Below, piece by piece: positions 1-6,246 of a DNA stretch of 7,390 nucleotides. This stretch comes from an uncultured Chloroflexota bacterium (GTDB taxonomy: Bacteria; Chloroflexota; Anaerolineae; Anaerolineales; Anaerolineaceae): contig CADBKS010000152.1 in NCBI GenBank assembly GCA_902795255.1, forward strand, positions 1 to 7,390, written 5' to 3'. The position numbers and the translations under genes are program-made. The stretch's first letter is position 1, and each line of letters opens with the position of its first letter. The notes beneath the pieces were generated by a model that made no database searches, was not told where the DNA came from, and worked only from the letters and a program-made list of their open reading frames with translations.

Positions 1-32
1 AGTTAAGTACAAAAAGGATCAATAAGCAATAG

Positions 33-84
33 ACGGTTTGGGGCGAAAATAATTTGGAATTCATCGGTTTTCGCCCCGAATTGT
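33..84 (+). promoter_or_regulatory. Inverted repeat / leader hairpin upstream of the operon
   Basis: The arms GGGGCGAAAA (40-49) and TTTTCGCCCC (68-77) are a perfect 10-base inverted repeat. If transcribed, the stem extends to 33-49 paired with 68-84 through Watson-Crick and three G-U pairs, giving 17 pairs around an 18-base loop. The loop itself holds a small AATT-TGG-AATT repeat (51-61). The structure ends 16 bases before the hyuA ribosome site, so it does not cover that site. No T-run follows on either strand, so it is not a standard intrinsic terminator. It could be a two-half-site operator for a local regulator (half-site centres 28 bases apart) or an mRNA 5' leader structure. The repeat is seen directly; its role is inferred. 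Confidence 0.55.
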
Positions 85-100
85 AAAAAGAGTCTGATGC

Positions 101-106
101 AGGAGG
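101..106 (+). promoter_or_regulatory. Ribosome binding site of hyuA
   Basis: AGGAGG lies 8 bases before the ATG at 115. An in-frame ATG at 97 lies upstream of and overlaps the reading of this site, so it has no ribosome site of its own. This decides the start at 115 and gives the N-terminus MGYMIGVDVGG, as usual for the family. Confidence 0.85.
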
Positions 107-114
107 ATATCGGA

Positions 115-2187
115 ATGGGATACATGATAGGCGTTGACGTGGGCGGTACGTTTACTGACTTTTCAATCTTCCATCAGGAAACTGAAAAGCTGTTTCATTT
201 CAAACACAGTTCCACTAACCAGGATTCTTCAATTGCGATCGTCGACGGGATCCTGAAAGTCCTGGAGATGGAAGGCGCAACGACAGCACAGGTGGTATAT
301 CTGGCACACGGGACGACCGTATCGACCAATGCGCTGATCGAAAAGACCGGGGCGAACGTCGGGCTGATCACGACGGAAGGATTTCACGACATTATGGACA
401 TCGGCCTTCAGAAACGGCCTTCCATGTATGACACACTGGAGCAGAAACCGCTTCCGCTGATTCAGAACGGAATGAACAAAGGTGTGCCTGAACGGATCCG
501 CTATGACGGTTCTGTCCTAAAACCGCTTGATGAAGAAAAAGTCCGTGAGGTCGTCCGCCTGTTTAAGGAAAACGGCGTGAATTCCATTGCGGTAGCTACG
601 TTATTCTCCTTTATCAATCCGGTCCATGAAGAACGGATCAAGGCGATCATCGGGGAGGAATACCCGGAAGCATACGTGACGGTGTCATCTGAACTGGTTC
701 CCGAATTCCGCGAGTTTTCCCGCATGAGCACGACGGTCCTGAATTCCTATCTCGGCCCCATCATGGAAAAATACGTTCAGAATTTCCGGGATTCCGTAAA
801 GGGGATCGGTGTGGAAGTCGAGCCTTATGTCACGCAGTCGAACGGCAGCATCATTACGATCCGGGATACGATCGAGTTTCCGATCAAGACGGCTGTTTCC
901 GGGCCTTCCGCCGGCGTTATCGGCGCGGCGCATATCGGCAGACAGTGCGGAGCGGACAAGATCATCACCTTCGACATGGGCGGCACGAGCGCAGATATCA
1001 GCCTGATCGAAAATGCCCAGCCGCAGGTGTCCAACGAACGTCTGGTAGAAGGCTATCCGGCAAGGATCCCGATGGTCAATATCATTACCATCGGCGCCGG
1101 CGGCGGAAGTATCGCTTCCATCGATGAAGGCGGCGGCATGAAAGTCGGCCCCCGCAGCGCAGGCGCAACACCCGGTCCGGCCTGTTACGGGAGAGGCGGG
1201 ACGAAACCGACGGTTACGGACGCCAATATCGTGCTGGGCAAGCTGAACCAGGAGAAGATCCTGGGCGGCAGGATGGACGTTTATCTGGATCTGGCCGAAA
1301 AGGCTATCCAGGAAAACATATGCGACAAGACGACACTGGACATGAAAAGAGCCGCAAACGGTATCATTTCTGTCGTCAATGCCAATATGATGCGCGCGAT
1401 CCGCGTGGTTTCCGTAGAAAAGGGATACGACGTCCGTGAGTTCACGCTGATGGCATTCGGCGGGGCGGGTCCGCTGCATGCATGCGAAGTCTCGCAGGAA
1501 CTCGGGATCAGGAGAGTCATTATGCCGCCTTCGCCGGGAACGCTGTGCTCCCTGGGTCTTCTCATGGCCGATACAAAATTCGATTTTGTCTGCTCCAATA
1601 TCATGAATGCGGAGAAGGAAAATATCCCGCAGGTAAAGGAGATCTTTAAAGGCCTTGCCGAAGACGGCCGGAAAATGCTGCTGAAAGAAGGCATTCCGGA
1701 AGCCAGGCATTCTTACGAGTGGGCGATCGATATGCGGTATGGAAGGCAGAACTATGAGATCACTGTCCCGCTGCGCGCCTGCGATATGAATGAAGAGGTG
1801 CTTGCCGCTGCTATTGAAGACTTCCATGCGGCACATAAGAAAGCGTACGGATACCGGAACGACGGCGCCCCGGTCAAATTTGTCAGTTACCGTGTGGCAG
1901 CGGTCGGCCTGATTGATAAACCGGAGCTGAAAGAACGGAAAACGGATGAGAACGCGCCTGCTCCTGTTCCGTTTACTTACAGGGACGTCCTGTTCCAGGG
2001 CGAAGAGGATTATATCAGATGCGGCATTTATCACCGGGATGATTTTATCCCGGGGACCAGGCTGCACGGACCGGCAATCATCGAGCAGATGGACTGCACG
2101 ACGGTACTTCCGCCGCGCTGGGAGATGACGGTAGACGGTTATTCCAACATGATCGCGGTTTTTGACGAGGAGGACGGAAATGAATAA
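115..2187 (+). CDS. hyuA: Hydantoinase/oxoprolinase family protein, subunit A (HyuA-like)
   Basis: This is the ATP-binding subunit of an ATP-dependent amidohydrolase of the HyuA/5-oxoprolinase/acetophenone carboxylase superfamily, acting in the cytoplasm with HyuB. The protein is 690 residues, the normal length for a stand-alone A subunit. The N-terminal Hydant_A_N domain has the phosphate-loop motif GVDVGGTFTD (6-15) and HGTTVSTNALIE (65-76). The central hydantoinase_A domain has PEFREFSRMSTTVLNSYLGP (196-215), SGPSAGVIGA (262-271), the second actin-like nucleotide motif DMGGTSADIS (287-296), IGAGGGSIA (326-334), GATPGPACYGRGG and FGGAGPLHA (448-456). A C-terminal domain follows. No key motif is missing, so an active kinase-like step that phosphorylates the substrate carbonyl is likely (family knowledge). 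The exact substrate is unknown: hydantoins, N-methylhydantoin, 5-oxoproline, other lactams or a ketone to be carboxylated are all possible. It overlaps hyuB by 8 bases, which suggests coupled translation of the two subunits. Confidence 0.93.
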   Translation: MGYMIGVDVGGTFTDFSIFHQETEKLFHFKHSSTNQDSSIAIVDGILKVLEMEGATTAQVVYLAHGTTVSTNALIEKTGANVGLITTEGFHDIMDIGLQKRPSMYDTLEQKPLPLIQNGMNKGVPERIRYDGSVLKPLDEEKVREVVRLFKENGVNSIAVATLFSFINPVHEERIKAIIGEEYPEAYVTVSSELVPEFREFSRMSTTVLNSYLGPIMEKYVQNFRDSVKGIGVEVEPYVTQSNGSIITIRDTIEFPIKTAVSGPSAGVIGAAHIGRQCGADKIITFDMGGTSADISLIENAQPQVSNERLVEGYPARIPMVNIITIGAGGGSIASIDEGGGMKVGPRSAGATPGPACYGRGGTKPTVTDANIVLGKLNQEKILGGRMDVYLDLAEKAIQENICDKTTLDMKRAANGIISVVNANMMRAIRVVSVEKGYDVREFTLMAFGGAGPLHACEVSQELGIRRVIMPPSPGTLCSLGLLMADTKFDFVCSNIMNAEKENIPQVKEIFKGLAEDGRKMLLKEGIPEARHSYEWAIDMRYGRQNYEITVPLRACDMNEEVLAAAIEDFHAAHKKAYGYRNDGAPVKFVSYRVAAVGLIDKPELKERKTDENAPAPVPFTYRDVLFQGEEDYIRCGIYHRDDFIPGTRLHGPAIIEQMDCTTVLPPRWEMTVDGYSNMIAVFDEEDGNE
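2167..2173 (+). promoter_or_regulatory. Ribosome binding site of hyuB
   Basis: GAGGAGG inside the end of hyuA lies 6 bases before the ATG at 2180. An in-frame TTG at 2162 would lie before this site and has none of its own, so ATG 2180 is the preferred start. Confidence 0.85.
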
Positions 2188-3901
2188 AAAAGTGGATCCG
2201 GTCATTGTGGAGGTCATCCGGAACCTTCTGCTTTCCATAGCTGATGAGACCAACACGGTCATCATTAAAAGCGCATATTCGACCAATATCAAGGAACGCC
2301 GGGATAATACGGTCGCCATCATGGACGGGGACGGAAACGTCGTAGCGCAGGTCGAAAGCAGCATTCCGATCCTTCTCGCGACATCTTTGTATATGGCAAA
2401 GAACGTTATCCGGAAATTCGGAAAAGAAAATATTCATCCGGGCGATATGTTCATCGTGAACGACCCTTACGACGGAAGCGGGAACCATCTGCCGGATATT
2501 ACGATCTGCGCGCCGGTCTTCGCGGGCGGAAAACTGATCGCGTGGGTCAGCAACATCGCTCATCACTCAGATATCGGGGGAAGTGTCCCAGGCAGTATTA
2601 TCGGCAATGCCCGTTCGATCTTCGAAGAAGGAATCAGGATCCCGATCGTTCATATCTGCAGAGACGGGAAAGTCAATGACGACGTCATGGACATGCTGCT
2701 CGGAAATACCAGGACCAAAGAAGAACGGAAAGGCGATTTCACTGCCCAGATCTCCGCAAACCTGATCGGCATCGAAAAGATACAGTCCGCTTATGCCAAG
2801 TACGGGGACGTGCTGACGGACTGCATGGAAGAGATGCAGAATTATGCGGAACGGATGATGCGCAGTACGATCGCGAAGATTCCGGACGGAGAGTATACCT
2901 TTACAGATTATGTGGACGGCTGCGGGGACCAGGTGCCTGAACCAATCAACATCAATATCAGGATCACGGTCGCCGGCGAAGAAATGACGATGGATTTCAC
3001 CGGTACGCATGAGCAGGTGGAAGCGCCGATCAATATCCCGCTTCCGGCCCTGTCTTCAGCGATCCTGTATTCGATCAAGGCCCTTGTGGGCCCGAGCCTC
3101 CCGACGAATGCGGGCGTCTTCCGCCCGATCACCATCATCGCGCCCGAGGGATGCATCGTGAATCCGAAAGAACCCGGGCCGGTCAGCGTCCTCATCGACG
3201 CGGCGCAGCGCATTCCGGATACGATCTTCGGAGCCCTTTCCGGTGTGATGAGCGAAAGGATCCTTGCTTCTTCCAACGGCGCCTGCACGACATGCATGAT
3301 CTTCGGACGTACTGAAAAATCCGGCGGAAACTATTTCATCTGTCATGAGGCGATAGCGGGCGGTTCCGGGGCAAGCCACCAGTTTGACGGACTGAGCGGC
3401 GTGCAGGTCTACCTGACAAATACGTCCAATATGCCGATCGAGGCGACGGAGATCGAATATCCGGATATCCTGGTCGAGAAATACTATCTCCGGAAAGATT
3501 CCGGCGGTCCGGGCCTGTTCCGGGGAGGATGCGGCATCGAACGGCAGTACAAGATGTGCAGTGAAGGGATGGCGGTCAACTGTCTGGGTGACAGGCAGAA
3601 ATTTGCCCCCTGGGGCCTTGACGGCGGCATGGATGGGGCGCCGGGCGCCTTTTATCTTATCGACGGCGTAACAGGGGAACGGAAAAAGCTTTCCCATAAG
3701 ACCAGCAATCTCTCGGTGAAGGCCGGGGATTCTGTCCTGGTTTACACACCGGGAGCCGGCGGTGTCGGGGATCCGAAAAAGAGAGATCCCGAAAAGGTAT
3801 TAAAAGACGTGAACGGGCAGCTGGTCTCTCCGGAATCGGCTGAGCGGGATTACGGCGTGAAAGTAGTTCCTGACGGCAGCGGATTGTACAGACTGGCCTG
3901 A
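2180..3901 (+). CDS. hyuB: Hydantoinase/oxoprolinase family protein, subunit B (HyuB-like)
   Basis: This is the partner subunit of the HyuA-like protein; in this superfamily the B subunit completes hydrolysis (or carboxylation) of the carbonyl activated by ATP on the A subunit. It has 573 residues, typical of a full-length stand-alone HyuB. Hydantoinase_B motifs in order: NIKERRDNTVAI (36-47), GDMFIVNDPYDGSGNHLPDI (88-107), AHHSDIGGSVPG (127-138, whose His and Asp residues are candidates for a metal or active site), EEGIRIP (149-155), NTRTKEERKGDFTAQISAN (176-194), DFTGTHEQVEAPIN, GGPGLFRGGCGIERQ, FAPWGLDGG, and the C-terminal TPGAGGVGDPKKRDPEKVL followed by SPESAERDYGV. All family blocks are present with no frameshift. 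Separate A and B genes resemble bacterial HyuAB rather than the fused 5-oxoprolinase. No zinc-binding gamma subunit of acetone/acetophenone carboxylase type is in the window, which favours hydrolysis over carboxylation, but weakly. Confidence 0.93.
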   Translation: MNKKVDPVIVEVIRNLLLSIADETNTVIIKSAYSTNIKERRDNTVAIMDGDGNVVAQVESSIPILLATSLYMAKNVIRKFGKENIHPGDMFIVNDPYDGSGNHLPDITICAPVFAGGKLIAWVSNIAHHSDIGGSVPGSIIGNARSIFEEGIRIPIVHICRDGKVNDDVMDMLLGNTRTKEERKGDFTAQISANLIGIEKIQSAYAKYGDVLTDCMEEMQNYAERMMRSTIAKIPDGEYTFTDYVDGCGDQVPEPININIRITVAGEEMTMDFTGTHEQVEAPINIPLPALSSAILYSIKALVGPSLPTNAGVFRPITIIAPEGCIVNPKEPGPVSVLIDAAQRIPDTIFGALSGVMSERILASSNGACTTCMIFGRTEKSGGNYFICHEAIAGGSGASHQFDGLSGVQVYLTNTSNMPIEATEIEYPDILVEKYYLRKDSGGPGLFRGGCGIERQYKMCSEGMAVNCLGDRQKFAPWGLDGGMDGAPGAFYLIDGVTGERKKLSHKTSNLSVKAGDSVLVYTPGAGGVGDPKKRDPEKVLKDVNGQLVSPESAERDYGVKVVPDGSGLYRLA

Positions 3902-3913
3902 CGGGCCGGGGAA

Positions 3914-3920
3914 GGGAGGT
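3914..3920 (+). promoter_or_regulatory. Ribosome binding site of the first TIM-barrel gene
   Basis: GGGAGGT lies 5 bases before a GTG start at 3926. There is no nearby in-frame ATG, and the reading frame from GTG aligns at its N-terminus with the downstream paralog, supporting the GTG start. Confidence 0.8.
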
Positions 3921-3925
3921 GTTTT

Positions 3926-4831
3926 GTGGCCAGGATAAACCGTGACCGGTTTGCTGCGGTCAACATCCACTGGAGACTGTATCCTTTTGAACGCTTCCTG
4001 GAAACGCAGAGGGAGCTGGGGTTCAAAACCATAGAACTGTGGGCCGGGGCACCTCATTTCCTGCTGGGTCATGAGGAATGCCAGGACAGTCTGGGACTGA
4101 AGAAGACCATAGAAGGATATGGGCTGAAAGCAGCAGTTTTCACACCGGAGTGTGTTACTTATCCTTATCCGATCTGTGCGGACGGAGAGGATTCCGTGAG
4201 GCGCACAGAAGCCTATTATGTGAACGCGATCCGTGCCGCCGAAAAACTTGGCGTCTCCGTTATGCCTGTCAGCTGTGCCGGTGCCCTGAAAAACGAAGAC
4301 CCCCGGGCAGCCTTTGACAGAGCTGTAAAAATGCTCAGAAAACTGTCGGATGCCGCCGGGCAGAGCGGAGTCTGCCTGGCGGTCGAGACGCTGCCGTCCA
4401 TTTCAGCCCCCATTATCAATACACTTCCTGAACTGAAGGATCTTCTGGAAGCCGTCGGCAGTTCTTCAGTGAAGGCCTGCATGGATATCTGCTCAGCAAG
4501 GACTGCGGGCGAAACGATCCCGGAGTGGTTCGATACGTTCGGTTCCGGGATCAGGCATATTCACTTCACGGACGGAAGGCCTGCCGGGCGGATGGTCTGG
4601 GGGCAGGGACTCCACCCGCTGGACGAATATGTGGAGGAGATCGCCTCGCGCGGTTACGAAGGATATCTGGGATTAAACATCAATGTGCGCGGCAACTGGT
4701 TCGATCCGTCGCTCCTGGATGATCGGAAAGGATTTACCGGGACCGATTTTTATCCGGATAATTACTGGTTCGCACCGGCTGCCGCGGATGCGGAAAACGT
4801 CAGGATGCTTGCTCCGTACATGGAAGACTGA
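3926..4831 (+). CDS. Sugar phosphate isomerase/epimerase-like TIM-barrel protein, paralog 1 (altered metal site)
   Basis: A cytoplasmic TIM-barrel protein of 301 residues in the xylose isomerase-like/AP endonuclease 2 superfamily, which includes sugar epimerases, hydroxypyruvate isomerase and inosose dehydratase. The start is GTG. In this superfamily four residues (Glu, Asp, His, Glu) usually hold a divalent metal. Here three are seen: E154 in AVETLP, D187 in CMDICSA and H213 in HIHFTDG. The fourth position is N251 (codon AAC, 4676-4678) in LGLNINV, where the adjacent paralog has Glu. Relative to that paralog there is also an aromatic-rich insert of about 19 residues near the C-terminus (about 271-289, containing FYPDNYWF). 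It lies 24 bases after hyuB and 14 before its paralog, so it is almost surely co-transcribed. It may have a changed reaction, a three-ligand metal site, or act as a non-catalytic partner. The exact activity cannot be assigned. Confidence 0.85.
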   Translation: MARINRDRFAAVNIHWRLYPFERFLETQRELGFKTIELWAGAPHFLLGHEECQDSLGLKKTIEGYGLKAAVFTPECVTYPYPICADGEDSVRRTEAYYVNAIRAAEKLGVSVMPVSCAGALKNEDPRAAFDRAVKMLRKLSDAAGQSGVCLAVETLPSISAPIINTLPELKDLLEAVGSSSVKACMDICSARTAGETIPEWFDTFGSGIRHIHFTDGRPAGRMVWGQGLHPLDEYVEEIASRGYEGYLGLNINVRGNWFDPSLLDDRKGFTGTDFYPDNYWFAPAAADAENVRMLAPYMED

Positions 4832-4833
4832 GC

Positions 4834-4840
4834 GGGAGGT
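4834..4840 (+). promoter_or_regulatory. Ribosome binding site of the second TIM-barrel gene
   Basis: GGGAGGT lies 5 bases before ATG 4846. It has the same sequence and spacing as the site before the first paralog, as expected if the gene and its leader were duplicated together, though the motif is common. Confidence 0.8.
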
Positions 4841-4845
4841 GGATC

Positions 4846-5685
4846 ATGAGGTATTTCAGCAAAGACAGATTTTGTAACTTCAACCTCCATTACGATACTT
4901 TTTATTCCCTGAAGTATTTCTGCGAATGTATGGAAAAGCTTGGGATCCGGAATGTTGAGCTGATCGCCGGTCATCCGAGCCTGTTTATCGATCATCACGG
5001 GATCTGCGATCTGACGGAGACCAAAAAACTGCTGCGTGAACACGGACTTAAGACGGCTGCCATTTCAGCACAGAGCTGTCGTTTCCGGTATCAGTTCGCC
5101 GTAAGGGAACCGGAAGTCATTGAACAGACTTTTGCGTTTTTCTCGAACGGGATCCGCGTCGCCGCAGAGCTGGGCGCCGGGATCCTTCAGGTGAATCCGG
5201 GCTGGGGGTACTGGGATGAGCCCAGAGAAGAGGCGCTGAAACGTTCGGCGGACATGTTCTCCCGTCTCTGCACGGTAGCGGAGCAGTGCGGCGTCCGGAT
5301 GGCCTGCGAGACCCTGCGCCCGCAGGAATCTATCATGGGATACCGCCTCCAGGACGTAAAAGAGATCTACGACAAAGTCGATCATCCGTGTTTTAAAGCC
5401 ATGATCGACACCTGTGCCATGGGCGTTGCCGGGGAAACGATCCAGGACTGGTTTGACGCATTTGGCTCCGAAAACATCATTCATACACACTTTATCGACG
5501 GGACGCCTTATTTCCATATGATCTGGGGAGAAGGCAGACGGAATCTCGGGGCGGATCTGAAAGCGCTTTATGACAATCATTACCAGGGACTGATCAGCCA
5601 GGAACTGACGGTAGCCGGCTATTATCTCGATCCGTTTGAATATGACAGGAAAAATCTGGAAGCATTCAGTGAGTATTTGTATTAA
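4846..5685 (+). CDS. Sugar phosphate isomerase/epimerase-like TIM-barrel protein, paralog 2 (complete metal site)
   Basis: A 279-residue TIM-barrel protein of the same superfamily as its upstream neighbour. The C-terminal half aligns with the neighbour almost without gaps; by hand, 42 of about 114 positions are identical between the segment starting at GVRMACETL and that ending at YYLDP. All four expected metal ligands are present: E155 (ACETLRP), D188 (MIDTCAMG), H215 (HTHFIDG) and E253 (SQELTV). Shared blocks include AGETIQDWFDAFGS and MIWGEG, so a catalytically competent isomerase or epimerase is likely. E155 and E253 match the pair that acts as acid/base in D-psicose/D-tagatose 3-epimerases. 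Context with a TRAP transporter and HyuAB suggests it acts on a small carboxylate or a ring-opened product rather than an ordinary sugar phosphate (inference). Hydroxypyruvate isomerase, ketose epimerase and dehydratase activities remain open. Confidence 0.87.
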   Translation: MRYFSKDRFCNFNLHYDTFYSLKYFCECMEKLGIRNVELIAGHPSLFIDHHGICDLTETKKLLREHGLKTAAISAQSCRFRYQFAVREPEVIEQTFAFFSNGIRVAAELGAGILQVNPGWGYWDEPREEALKRSADMFSRLCTVAEQCGVRMACETLRPQESIMGYRLQDVKEIYDKVDHPCFKAMIDTCAMGVAGETIQDWFDAFGSENIIHTHFIDGTPYFHMIWGEGRRNLGADLKALYDNHYQGLISQELTVAGYYLDPFEYDRKNLEAFSEYLY

Positions 5686-5693
5686 AGCTGCCT

Positions 5694-5698
5694 GGAGG
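5694..5698 (+). promoter_or_regulatory. Ribosome binding site of dctQ
   Basis: GGAGG lies 8 bases before ATG 5707. An in-frame TTG at 5701 is only 2 bases from this site, too close for initiation, so ATG 5707 is chosen. Confidence 0.8.
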
Positions 5699-5706
5699 AA
5701 TTGTTT

Positions 5707-6246
5707 ATGGAAAAAACGGTCAGACAAATTCACAAATACCTGGACCGGTTCGTCAATCTGCTGTGTGACCTGACGGCTCTGATTACGCTGGTTTTCCTGG
5801 TCTCCCTGTTTTTCCAGGTCATGATGCGTTACATATTCAACCATCCCATCTACGGGATCGATGAAGCGGTAACAGCCATGATGATCTGGGCCATGAGTCT
5901 TGGTTTTGTCGAGATCTACTGGAACAACGAAAACGCGGTCATCGAGTTTATCGTTGCGAGATGCCCGCGGTTCGTCAGGGTCGCAGTGATTTATGTGACG
6001 GAATTTATTGTCCTGATCATGGGGCTGGTCCTGGTCCCGACCGGCCGGAAACTCTTTTCGATGCAGGTCAAAACCATCGTGCTCGGCGGCCTTCCGTTTT
6101 CAAAAGCTTATTATTACGCGCTCCCGGTCACGGTCATGGGCGTACTGCTTGTGATCCTTTCAGCTTTCCGGATAGTGGAATATACGATAACCCATGACGA
6201 CAGCATTGTACTGGCTGTCGGTAAGGAAGGAGGAGATGCAGAATGA
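5707..6246 (+). CDS. dctQ: TRAP transporter small permease subunit (DctQ family)
   Basis: This is the small membrane subunit of a tripartite ATP-independent periplasmic (TRAP) transporter, which with DctM forms the ion-driven membrane complex that takes substrate from a DctP binding protein. It has 179 residues and four hydrophobic segments at about 17-40, 52-72, 90-112 and 134-157, the usual DctQ pattern. The family signature FQVMMRYIFNHPIYGIDEAV covers 36-55, at the end of the first segment and start of the second. The N-terminus before the first segment is short and basic, without a cleavable signal. It starts 21 bases after the second TIM-barrel gene and its TGA overlaps the dctM ATG (ATGA), suggesting translational coupling with the large subunit. 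Confidence 0.92.
   Translation: MEKTVRQIHKYLDRFVNLLCDLTALITLVFLVSLFFQVMMRYIFNHPIYGIDEAVTAMMIWAMSLGFVEIYWNNENAVIEFIVARCPRFVRVAVIYVTEFIVLIMGLVLVPTGRKLFSMQVKTIVLGGLPFSKAYYYALPVTVMGVLLVILSAFRIVEYTITHDDSIVLAVGKEGGDAE
6227..6235 (+). promoter_or_regulatory. Ribosome binding site of dctM
   Basis: AAGGAGGAG near the end of dctQ lies 7 bases before ATG 6243. It is one of the strongest sites in the operon. Confidence 0.85.

Larger units (their letters stand above)
1..114 (+). other. Non-coding leader before the operon
   Basis: No gene can be supported here. It is more A/T-rich than the genes that follow, apart from the G/C-rich arms of the inverted repeat at 33-84. I could not place a convincing -35/-10 pair; an A/T-rich stretch at 46-55 sits inside the repeat but has no good upstream partner. 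The promoter may lie here or left of the window. Confidence 0.5.

Noticed and set aside
33..84. The leader inverted repeat as an intrinsic transcription terminator of an upstream gene.
   Set aside because: No T-run directly follows the stem on either strand; the nearest on the minus strand is about 17 bases away.
97..114. Earlier in-frame start (ATG 97) for hyuA.
   Set aside because: The AGGAGG at 101-106 lies after it and serves ATG 115; the extra six residues precede the normal family N-terminus.
2162..2179. Earlier in-frame TTG start for hyuB.
   Set aside because: It lies before the GAGGAGG site, which is correctly spaced for ATG 2180.
685..2364. A 559-codon open frame on the minus strand opposite hyuA and the start of hyuB.
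   Set aside because: It lies opposite clearly conserved HyuA and HyuB coding sequence, its translation shows no recognisable domain, and I saw no supporting ribosome site. Long antisense frames arise easily opposite genes of this codon usage.
3926..5685. The TIM-barrel proteins as hydantoin racemases, which would fit the HyuAB context.
   Set aside because: Hydantoin racemases belong to the Asp/Glu racemase family with two catalytic cysteines; these proteins instead show TIM-barrel metal-site motifs (ETL, D-x-C, HFxDG).
5065..5844. A 259-codon open frame on the minus strand opposite the second TIM-barrel gene and dctQ.
   Set aside because: It is a shadow of two well-supported genes on the plus strand, with no recognisable motif.
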